Of a DNA stretch of 64,000 nucleotides, positions 43,744 to 50,598 are shown piece after piece. The stretch is from Candidatus Shapirobacteria bacterium. Its GTDB lineage: Bacteria; Patescibacteria; Microgenomatia; UBA12405. How positions within the stretch are numbered: position 1 is the stretch's first letter; each line of letters opens with the position of its first letter. The notes beneath the pieces were generated by a model. The model ran no database searches. It worked only from the letters and a program-made list of their open reading frames with translations, and had not been told where the DNA came from. The stretch lies in NCBI GenBank assembly GCA_028704885.1, contig JAQWEN010000001.1:671492-735491 (forward strand). The letters run 5' to 3'. Made by a program: the position numbers and the translations under genes.

Positions 43744-45461
43744 TAATAGTTAAAAGTTTTTGTAAAAGTGGTGCCGCCGGTTAAATTGACAGTAATAATT
43801 GATCCAACTGCAACAGTTTCAGGGGTACAATTTCCACCAGTGGAACAAGTGCCGAAATAAAAATCTTTTACATATTTTGAATCGATAATTTCGTCATTAT
43901 TGATATGTCCGACTATTCCCTTTTTTAAACCATTGCCAGTGTATAAAATTTCATAATCAAGAGGAGCTGAAATATTGGTAATTTCAAGATTAATTTTATT
44001 ATCAGAGTGATTAGATAGAAGATTTATGTCAGTAGTTGGAATTGGGGTTGGAGTAATAGTTTCAACTGAAGTTGGAACATATTCAAATTCAATAGTGGCG
44101 GAATTTTCAACATTGCCGGCTTTATCGATAGCATGAGCGATAATTTTATAAAAACCAAAAGGAATAGAATCGGCATTTATTTTGTATTCCCAATCAGTGG
44201 TGCCTTGAGCAGTGACTCGGACTGTTTGTTCCGTTCCGTTTAACCACTCAGTTCCATTCCAAAATTTATTTTCTCGATAAGAATAAATTGATAAATCAAC
44301 ATTTTTAACTCCTGATAATTGATCAAAAGCAGTACCGTGAATTTCTTTATCCCAAAATTCAATAACTGGCTTAATAGTATAAATATCATTATCTTGTTCA
44401 AGATTTAACATTGGTCTAGTGATAAGACTAGAAGGAATGGTTTTATCATAAGTGACAGAACAAGAATCGGACCAATCAGAGATATTACCATTAGCATCGT
44501 AAGCTCTGACTCGGAAAGTATGAAGACCTTCGCCTTGGTTAAAAACTCCGGTGTATTGAGAAGAAGTAATGAAAGTGTGCCAAATTCCAGTAGTCCCAAT
44601 TTTAGTAGGATAAATAATCTCATATTCATATTTAGTAATAGCAATATCATCAAGGGAATCATCCCAATTAGGAGTAGCCGTATAACTATTGGTGTAACCA
44701 CCACAAGAAATATCAGGATTGGACCAATGAAGATTAATAGGAATAGTTGGTTTTGTAAAATCGGCAATGGAAATATTAATGCCATCGATAGAAACAGTGT
44801 CAGAAAAAACAGCTTTGATAAGATGAATAGAAGAAAGACTGAACGAAGCGCTAATAAAAAGAATAAAGAAAATAATTGATTTAAGAATAGTTTTGGTGGA
44901 ATCGGATTTTTTTGATTCAGCTATTTTTTGAGAAACTTTACGGTCGACTTCTTCGGCGATGGCTTTTTTGATATTTAACAATTGAAAAATAATAAAAATT
45001 AAAGCAGGAATGCCGATAATTAGGATAAAACCTAGAGGTTTTTTAATAAAAGCAGCAATAAGACCAAGATAAGGAATAGCGGTAATGTAAATACCTTTAA
45101 CACCAACATCGGTGACATCCCAAGCATCGATATCATTGTTGTTGTCACCTTTGGTTTTGAAAGTGAGAGGATCAGTGGAAGAAATAGAATTGACTCGATG
45201 AAGAATAGTATCATTGGGGTCGCTAGGAGAAGTGAAAGCAATAATGTCACCAGTCTTAATATTTTTGGAATCAATATTTTTAACAAAAGCTACCGATCCA
45301 GTTTTAATGGTTGGCTCCATTGAGCCAGTGACAACAATAAAAGATTTAGGGACATTTTTTATTGGTAATTTTGGAGAAAAGAGGATAAATAAGAAGCACA
45401 AAAGAAAGGCAAAAACAATCCATTCAACAATATTTATAATAAATTTAAATTTTTTGAGCAT
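43743..45461 (-). CDS. SipW-type signal peptidase fused to a large extracellular Ig/FN3-like part
   Basis: 572 residues. Residues 10-140 form an S26B (ER/SipW-type) signal peptidase: helix, TGSMEPTIKTGS with catalytic S47, GDIIAF, and ILHRV with H88 in place of the lysine of bacterial LepB, then GDNNNDIDAW. Two more helices follow (about 140-165 and 195-220). After the last comes AVFSDTVSIDGINISIAD, which closely matches the mature start of the TasA-like neighbour (ALFSDTVDVAGITMTSG). FN3/Ig-like repeats fill the rest. So a matrix-protein peptidase carries a substrate-like segment on the same chain. A hairpin (45468-45493) lies directly before its ATG. Confidence 0.8.
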   Translation of the reverse strand: MLKKFKFIINIVEWIVFAFLLCFLFILFSPKLPIKNVPKSFIVVTGSMEPTIKTGSVAFVKNIDSKNIKTGDIIAFTSPSDPNDTILHRVNSISSTDPLTFKTKGDNNNDIDAWDVTDVGVKGIYITAIPYLGLIAAFIKKPLGFILIIGIPALIFIIFQLLNIKKAIAEEVDRKVSQKIAESKKSDSTKTILKSIIFFILFISASFSLSSIHLIKAVFSDTVSIDGINISIADFTKPTIPINLHWSNPDISCGGYTNSYTATPNWDDSLDDIAITKYEYEIIYPTKIGTTGIWHTFITSSQYTGVFNQGEGLHTFRVRAYDANGNISDWSDSCSVTYDKTIPSSLITRPMLNLEQDNDIYTIKPVIEFWDKEIHGTAFDQLSGVKNVDLSIYSYRENKFWNGTEWLNGTEQTVRVTAQGTTDWEYKINADSIPFGFYKIIAHAIDKAGNVENSATIEFEYVPTSVETITPTPIPTTDINLLSNHSDNKINLEITNISAPLDYEILYTGNGLKKGIVGHINNDEIIDSKYVKDFYFGTCSTGGNCTPETVAVGSIITVNLTGGTTFTKTFNY

Positions 45462-45467
45462 CTAAAA

Positions 45468-45493
45468 GATTGCAGAAGTCACCTTCTGCAATC
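45468..45493 (-). terminator. Hairpin between the TasA-like and SipW-type genes
   Basis: GATTGCAGAA and TTCTGCAATC form a perfect ten-base stem around a six-base loop, followed on the minus strand by CTTTTAG and then the ATG. It could act as a partial terminator or an mRNA-end stabiliser that favours the TasA-like gene over those downstream. Confidence 0.65.
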
Positions 45494-45507
45494 GATAGAA
45501 ACTCAAA

Positions 45508-46083
45508 TTAATTAGCTTGAGTACCAGTGAAAACGAAAGAAACATTGCTGAGTGATTTACCAGCAATTTCATTACCAACAGAATCAAGGATTTTAACAAA
45601 AACATAATATGTTTTTACTTCCTTATGTGCCAAAGTAATTCCGAATGCACGTGGGCTTGAATTTAATTGTTCAAGAGTGTACCAACCTTCGGTCGGGAAA
45701 CTACCTATAGTATAGGTATCCTTAATGGTCATGTAAATTTTATCCTTTAGATAACCCCAATCACCACCAGCACTGGTCAATTGAGCTTTAAGATCTAAGC
45801 CAATTGCTGAAGCACTTTCATTTTTGAAATCCATCTTGGTGTAATCTTTAAAACCAGGATATAAATTACTTAATTTACCGCTTGGATTTAAACTTTCAGT
45901 AATCCAGGTAGCAATTTTTTTGGTTTGATTGGTTCCACTATCATAAATTTCTAGATTGGCATTACCTGAGGTCATGGTGATACCAGCAACATCGACTGTG
46001 TCACTGAATAATGCATAAGCAGTTCCGGAAACTGCACCAATAGTTAGAGCGATCGCAAGGATGCTCATAAAAATTTTTTTCAT
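45508..46083 (-). CDS. TasA/camelysin-like exported matrix protein
   Basis: TasA-type proteins are cut by SipW and form extracellular fibres. The 191-residue product from ATG 46083 has a signal peptide (MKKIFMSILAIALTIGAVSGTAYA), the family hallmark ALFSDTVDVAGITMTSGNANLEI right after it, NLYPGFKDYTKMDFKNESA, and a C-terminal strand VSFVFTGTQAN. The start is set by AGGAG eight bases upstream; the longer frame to 46143 has no such site. It heads the cluster, with the SipW-type gene next. The call rests on the signal-peptide/FSDTV motif, the YPG segment and the neighbour. Confidence 0.82.
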   Translation of the reverse strand: MKKIFMSILAIALTIGAVSGTAYALFSDTVDVAGITMTSGNANLEIYDSGTNQTKKIATWITESLNPSGKLSNLYPGFKDYTKMDFKNESASAIGLDLKAQLTSAGGDWGYLKDKIYMTIKDTYTIGSFPTEGWYTLEQLNSSPRAFGITLAHKEVKTYYVFVKILDSVGNEIAGKSLSNVSFVFTGTQAN

Positions 46084-46117
46084 TTTGTTTTCTCCTATAA
46101 ATTTATAAAATATAATT

Positions 46118-46172
46118 AGAGGTTTTGTTTTGCCCTCTATCATTAAAATAACACTAATAAAATCAAAAACAA
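46118..46172 (-). promoter_or_regulatory. Promoter and 5' hairpin of the TasA-like gene
   Basis: TTGTTT, 16 bases, TATTTT on the minus strand (46145-46172). The predicted RNA start falls at an AGAGG/CCTCT hairpin (46118-46138), which would cap the 5' end. A Shine-Dalgarno (AGGAG) precedes ATG 46083. Confidence 0.5.
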
Positions 46173-46205
46173 CCAGCGACTTATAATCTACCTTATTTAA
46201 AATTG

Positions 46206-46526
46206 CTAAAAAGAGTAGATTATTTTTTCAAAATCGACGATTTTATTGTTCCTATCGACTTTTATCCCCTCTTTTTTATAAAGTTTAGCGCGCCATTGAT
46301 CATATTTTGGATCGCTCCATATCTTGCCACTGGAATAAACAATACGATGAAAAGGAATTTGATCGACTTTATCCGATTTGCCCAAGATATGGGTAATCAT
46401 GCGGGAAAGCATAGGATGACCGCCGGCAGCGGCACAAAGTAAGCCATAAGTAGTCACCCGCCCTTCTGGAATAGTTAAGGCTAATTTAATTACTTTTTTG
46501 GAAAATTCACCAGGTTTATTTTTCAT
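46206..46526 (-). CDS. Alkyltransferase-like protein (MGMT family, no active cysteine)
   Basis: A 106-residue protein of the O6-alkylguanine-DNA alkyltransferase fold: FSKKVIKLALTIPEGRVTTYGLLCAAAG, the winged helix with SRMITHIL, then IPFHRIVYSSGKI. The active motif PCHR is PFHR here, so it cannot accept the alkyl group. Proteins of this kind bind damaged guanine and flag it for excision repair; they usually carry PWHR, so phenylalanine is less common. Length fits stand-alone ATL proteins. It reads leftwards from near the GIY-YIG gene and may pair with the AlkD-like gene in repair only in a broad sense. Confidence 0.85.
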   Translation of the reverse strand: MKNKPGEFSKKVIKLALTIPEGRVTTYGLLCAAAGGHPMLSRMITHILGKSDKVDQIPFHRIVYSSGKIWSDPKYDQWRAKLYKKEGIKVDRNNKIVDFEKIIYSF

Positions 46527-46538
46527 AATTTAATTAAT

Positions 46539-46811
46539 TCAAGAATGTAGAGACGTTGCATGCAACGTCTCTACATTTATTAAATTTAATTTTTCTAATC
46601 TGGATAATTTTTTGATTCTGGCTTCTTCTTTTGAAGCCTCGGAACGATCAACAAATGTTTTTGAATAAACTAATTTTACCGGTCGCCTGACTTTAGTATA
46701 TTTGGCACCTGATTTTAAATTATTGTGTTCGTTTATTCTTCTGTCTAAATTGGTGGTAATGCCGGTATAAAGAGTTTTGTCTTTACATTTAATGATGTAA
46801 ACAAAATACAT
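46539..46811 (-). CDS. GIY-YIG domain protein (UPF0213/YhbQ-like)
   Basis: A 90-residue single-domain GIY-YIG protein: MYFVYIIKCKDKTLYTGITTNLDRRINEHN gives the two strands (VYI, YTGIT) and the arginine, and SEASKEEARIKKLSRLEKLNLI gives the glutamate helix. Family members have an endonuclease fold of uncertain cellular role. The last 11 or so residues (VETLHATSLHS) and the stop are encoded by a perfect palindrome (46544-46577), so the natural C-terminus has probably been replaced by a repeat insertion. Confidence 0.85.
   Translation of the reverse strand: MYFVYIIKCKDKTLYTGITTNLDRRINEHNNLKSGAKYTKVRRPVKLVYSKTFVDRSEASKEEARIKKLSRLEKLNLINVETLHATSLHS
46544..46577. repeat. Perfect 34-base palindrome with GCATGC core
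   Basis: The arms AATGTAGAGACGTT and AACGTCTCTACATT flank GCATGC. It covers the 3' end of the GIY-YIG gene. It has the same frame as the palindrome at 31718: GTAG-x-G at the outside, GCATGC at the centre. Confidence 0.85.
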
Positions 46812-46816
46812 TTTAA

Positions 46817-47296
46817 TTATTTTATTGGACTTAAAACAAAAACATGAATAAAAACGGGTTGATTTTTAAAACTAATTGTTTCTTTGCCAGTAGTAACTTC
46901 TATCTCTTCATTTTTGTCTAATATTTTATATTCATAATCCCAATTATTTTTTGTTTCTGCCTTAAAATCGGAAAATAATCTGGTTTTATCTCCAAATTCA
47001 ACAATTCTGTCTTTTAAATTATTAATGACATCATCTTCGCTAATATTTAAAGATTTAAGAATTTCTGGATTAGTAACTCCACCACCATATAATCGAGTAA
47101 AAGATTCACCATTAATGGTAATTAATTCTTGACCGCCATTATTAGTCCACTCGTCATGGTAAATAATTTCATCATTTTTAAAATTACTGGATTTTAAATT
47201 AAAACCACCGCGAGTGATTTTACTGAATTCGGTTTTACCACCATAACCAGCAATTAAACCAGTTGTGAGGCCTTGAGAAATTTTTTCTTGATTCAT
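46817..47296 (-). CDS. Unknown soluble protein
   Basis: A 159-residue protein with no signal peptide or membrane helix. It has alternating strand-like segments, including RGGFNLKSSNFKNDEIIYHDEW, GGQELITINGESFTRLYGGGVTN and KNQPVFIHVFVLSP. The E-x-x-x-x-G-x-x-x-x-R-x-Y-x-G-G pattern is reminiscent of DUF5680-type proteins, but I am not sure of the family. It starts 18 bases after rarA and ends five bases before the GIY-YIG gene on the same strand. Confidence 0.65.
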   Translation of the reverse strand: MNQEKISQGLTTGLIAGYGGKTEFSKITRGGFNLKSSNFKNDEIIYHDEWTNNGGQELITINGESFTRLYGGGVTNPEILKSLNISEDDVINNLKDRIVEFGDKTRLFSDFKAETKNNWDYEYKILDKNEEIEVTTGKETISFKNQPVFIHVFVLSPIK

Positions 47297-47314
47297 AAAT
47301 TTTTAAATAAATAA

Positions 47315-48472
47315 TTATTTTTTGATGTCTACAAAGAATTTTTTACCTTTAATTTTGTCGGGTAAGAGATCTTCTTTGGAATACATTTCATAACCTTTAC
47401 CATAGCCGATTTCATCCATTAATTTAGTGGTGGCATTGCGGAGATTAAGCGGAATTGATAAATTACCACTAATTTCAATTTCAGATAGAGCCGAATTTAC
47501 CGCATTATAAGCCGATTTATTTTTGGGAGATTTGGTTAGATAAGCCACACCATGGGCAAGGTTGATGCGACACTCTGGATAACCAATAATTTCGACAGCT
47601 CGAAAAACAGCATTGGCAACTAAAAGTGCCGAAGAATTGGCAATTCCGATATCTTCACTGGCAAAAATAACCATACGACGAGCAATAAACTTAGGGTCTT
47701 CGCCGGCAGCAATCATTCTGGCTAAATAATAGATGGCAGCATCGACATTGCTGGCTCGCATTGACTTAATGAATGCGGAAATAGTGTTGTAGTGTTCTTC
47801 ACCTTTTTTGTCGAAGCGGAGAAAAGTATTTTGTAAAGCTTGTTTTAAACTTTCTAATTTTAGATCGCCATAAAGAGTAAAAGCATTATCAATCATAGTG
47901 AGACATTGACGAGCATCGCCATTGGCCATTTGAATAAGCCACTCGCGGGCGTCTTTACTAATTTTGGTTTCTATTTTTTTAACAGCTCGGGTAATAATTT
48001 CACCAATTTCGGATTCAGTTAATTCTTTTAAAACAAAGACCCGACAACGAGAAAGCAAAGGAGCAATAACTTCAAAACTGGGATTTTCAGTGGTGGCACC
48101 AATTAGAGTTAAAATTCCGGATTCAACCGAAGGAAGCAAAAAATCTTGCTGGGCTTTGTTAAAACGATGAATTTCGTCCAAAAAGAGAACGGTTTTTTCC
48201 ATTGGTCTGGCGCTGGCAATAATTTTTTTAATGTCATCTTTACTGGCCGAAACAGCCGATAATTCATGAATTACAGCTTGAGCTTCACTAGCAATAATTC
48301 GAGCTAGAGTGGTTTTACCGACACCGGGAGGACCCCAAAAAATCATGGAAAAAATTTGATGATTTTCAATGGCTAATCGAAGCGGTTTTTGAGGACCAAC
48401 TAAATGGCTTTGACCAACAAAACCCTCGAGGTTTTTGGGGCGAAGTAAAGAGGCTAGTGGTTGAGAAAGCAT
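47315..48472 (-). CDS. rarA: Replication-associated recombination protein RarA (MgsA)
   Basis: AAA+ ATPase of the clamp-loader branch that acts at stalled replication forks. The 385 residues include LRPKNLEGFVGQSHLVG at the N-terminus, Walker A GPPGVGKTT, Walker B VLFLDEIHRF, sensor 1 GATTENPSFE, an SRC arginine finger (LLSRCRVFVL) and the C-terminal tetramerisation part with ARRMVIFASEDIGIANSSAL and YPECRINLAHGVAYL. Slightly shorter than the E. coli protein (447). It is the first gene of a short minus-strand run. Confidence 0.94.
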   Translation of the reverse strand: MLSQPLASLLRPKNLEGFVGQSHLVGPQKPLRLAIENHQIFSMIFWGPPGVGKTTLARIIASEAQAVIHELSAVSASKDDIKKIIASARPMEKTVLFLDEIHRFNKAQQDFLLPSVESGILTLIGATTENPSFEVIAPLLSRCRVFVLKELTESEIGEIITRAVKKIETKISKDAREWLIQMANGDARQCLTMIDNAFTLYGDLKLESLKQALQNTFLRFDKKGEEHYNTISAFIKSMRASNVDAAIYYLARMIAAGEDPKFIARRMVIFASEDIGIANSSALLVANAVFRAVEIIGYPECRINLAHGVAYLTKSPKNKSAYNAVNSALSEIEISGNLSIPLNLRNATTKLMDEIGYGKGYEMYSKEDLLPDKIKGKKFFVDIKK

Positions 48473-48505
48473 TCGGGTTTTATTTGGTTAATAGTTCAGT
48501 ATAAA

Positions 48506-49180
48506 CTAGAGATGCTTGATGGTCAATTCGGAAATTATTGTGTCGGAATCCAGAGATAAAATGAAATCAATGGCTTTGACAACCTGATGAGGCTCCATGG
48601 CTTTAGACAGATCACAGTTAGTGCCATCGGTAAATTTAGTTTTCATGACTCCGGGACAAATATTAACAATTTTAATTCCAAAACTGGCTAATTCTGGTTG
48701 AACAGATTCAAAAAAGCCTTTTAAAGCCCATTTAGATGAATGATAAACCGAATTAAAAGCTTTAGGGTGAAGACCGGCAGTGGAATTAATATTAATAATA
48801 GTCCCAAATTTCTGTTTTTTTAAAAAAGGAACCAAAGTTTGGGCGGTAAAAATTGGACCAAGACTATTAACTTCATAAACTTTTTTAATTAATTTCGGAT
48901 CGTTTGATTCAATTTCACCGTCGATATAAAGGCCGGCACTATTAATAAAACAATCAATTCGGCCATATTTTTTAAAAACTTTTTTAATAGAATCAGAAAC
49001 AGAGTCAGAGTCGGAAACATCGCAAAGCTGATAATCACAAGTAAATTTTTTGGCAACGGCGGCTAAAACTGTTTCATTAATATCAAAAATAATTACCTGG
49101 GCTTGACGAGAAAAGAAGGCTGCCAATTCACGACCGAGACCATTGGCACCACCAGTAATACAAATAACTTTTTTAGGCAT
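48506..49180 (-). CDS. Short-chain dehydrogenase/reductase
   Basis: A 224-residue classical SDR. Cofactor motif ITGGANGLGRELA (T-G-x3-G-x-G, residues 7-19), the D in FDINET at the end of strand 2, NSAGLY (NNAG position), INSTAGLHPKAFNSVYHSSKWALKGF with the catalytic S, Y-x3-K, and ICPGVMKTKF. Aspartate after strand 2 suggests NAD(H) preference. Substrate unknown. TAGAAT lies six bases before the ATG. Divergent from the GT-C gene at 49230. Confidence 0.9.
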   Translation of the reverse strand: MPKKVICITGGANGLGRELAAFFSRQAQVIIFDINETVLAAVAKKFTCDYQLCDVSDSDSVSDSIKKVFKKYGRIDCFINSAGLYIDGEIESNDPKLIKKVYEVNSLGPIFTAQTLVPFLKKQKFGTIININSTAGLHPKAFNSVYHSSKWALKGFFESVQPELASFGIKIVNICPGVMKTKFTDGTNCDLSKAMEPHQVVKAIDFILSLDSDTIISELTIKHL

Positions 49181-49186
49181 TAAATA

Positions 49187-49221
49187 ATTCTAAACTAAAA
49201 AAAAGAAAATAGGGATATAAT
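49187..49221. promoter_or_regulatory. Divergent -10 boxes (SDR and GT-C genes)
   Basis: TAGAAT on the minus strand (49187-49192) lies six bases from the SDR ATG. TATAAT on the plus strand (49216-49221) lies eight bases from the GT-C ATG. Both leave room only for very short or absent leaders. Confidence 0.55.
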
Positions 49222-49229
49222 CATTTCTA

Positions 49230-50549
49230 ATGGAAATACTAATTGTTTTGATGTTAGCTTTGGATTTAGGAATGATTGCCAGTAACCAATCTTTATGGCT
49301 AGATGAAGCAATCTCGGCTAACGTGGCTAAAATGCCAATTGGAGAAATTTTAAAAAATTTTTCCATAAATGATTTTCATCCCCCGCTTTATTATTGGTTT
49401 TTAAATATTTGGACAAATATTTTTGGATCAAGAGTGGCAGTTTTACGTTTTAGTTCGATTTTGTTTTCTGTAATTACTGTTTATTTTATTTATCTAATTG
49501 GTAAAAAAATTAAAAACAAAAAAACAGGATTTTTGGCAGCGTTATTTTTGGCGACAAATCCACTTTTTGTTTATTTTTCACAAGAATTAAGAATGTATTC
49601 AATGGCCACTATGTGGCTAACAATAGGCTTTTATTATTTTATAAAAATTAAAAATAAAAAATATAAAATTAGGGATTTAGTAATGTTTAATTTGATGATG
49701 GCTTTGGCTTTTGGAACTTTTTACGGATCGATTTTTTTGATTGCCAGTTTCGCAATTTATTGGTTAATTAAAAAAGAATGGAAATTATTTTGGTTAACTA
49801 ATATTGGGATTGGACTGGCCATTATAATTTTGTCTCCCCTTTTATTAACTCAAATTAGAAATTCACAAATAATGCTGGCTCAGGTTAAAAATTGGATGCT
49901 GGTTTTAGGCAAAGTAAATTTTAAAAATTTGCTTTTAATTCCACTTAAATTTAGTGTTGGTAGAATTAGTTTTTTGCCAAAGATTTGGTATTATTTAATT
50001 GGAGGCAGCTGGAGTTTAATTATTCTGGCTTTACTTTTTTTGAAAAAGAAAAAAGAAAGTAATTGGTTGAAACTATTTTTAATATTGCCAATTATTTTGG
50101 CAATTATTTTTTCGATTAAATCGCCACTTTTACAATATTTTAGATTTTTATATTTAGTGCCGATTATGGCTTTAATTTTGGCAATAAATATTGATATAAA
50201 GTGGCAAAGAATGATGGTGAGTGGAGTCTTTTTAATTTTTAGTTTGATATATCTTTTTAATCCTAATTACTATCGAGAAGATTGGAAAGGAATGACTAAT
50301 TTTTTGCAGGATGAAAAAAAAGTTTATATGATTAATTCATTCAGTGATCCAATTAAATTTTATGATCCGGAAATCGAAATTCATGATTTAAGAGAGGAAA
50401 TTAATGATTCAAAAATAGTAGTAATTCCCTATGGAGAGGAAATACACGGAATACATCATGAAGATATACTAAATAATTTTAATTACAAAAAAACAAAAGA
50501 AATAAATTTTAGGGAAATAGAGGCTGAAATTTGGGAAAAACAACTTTAA
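49230..50549 (+). CDS. GT-C (family 39-like) membrane glycosyltransferase
   Basis: A 439-residue multi-pass protein. The first outer loop reads NQSLWLDEAISANVAKM, with LDE as the catalytic acidic pair of ArnT/PMT-type enzymes, followed by DFHPPLYYWFLNIW, highly typical for the group. Ten or more helices follow and a short soluble C-terminus. It uses a lipid-linked sugar, but donor and acceptor are unknown. It lies directly before the RCC1/FN3 surface gene on the same strand, so glycosylation of that protein is conceivable. Confidence 0.88.
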   Translation: MEILIVLMLALDLGMIASNQSLWLDEAISANVAKMPIGEILKNFSINDFHPPLYYWFLNIWTNIFGSRVAVLRFSSILFSVITVYFIYLIGKKIKNKKTGFLAALFLATNPLFVYFSQELRMYSMATMWLTIGFYYFIKIKNKKYKIRDLVMFNLMMALAFGTFYGSIFLIASFAIYWLIKKEWKLFWLTNIGIGLAIIILSPLLLTQIRNSQIMLAQVKNWMLVLGKVNFKNLLLIPLKFSVGRISFLPKIWYYLIGGSWSLIILALLFLKKKKESNWLKLFLILPIILAIIFSIKSPLLQYFRFLYLVPIMALILAINIDIKWQRMMVSGVFLIFSLIYLFNPNYYREDWKGMTNFLQDEKKVYMINSFSDPIKFYDPEIEIHDLREEINDSKIVVIPYGEEIHGIHHEDILNNFNYKKTKEINFREIEAEIWEKQL

Positions 50550-50598
50550 TTTGAGGGTGTATTTTAGATTCATTTTACTTTAATATTAAAGGAGTAAA

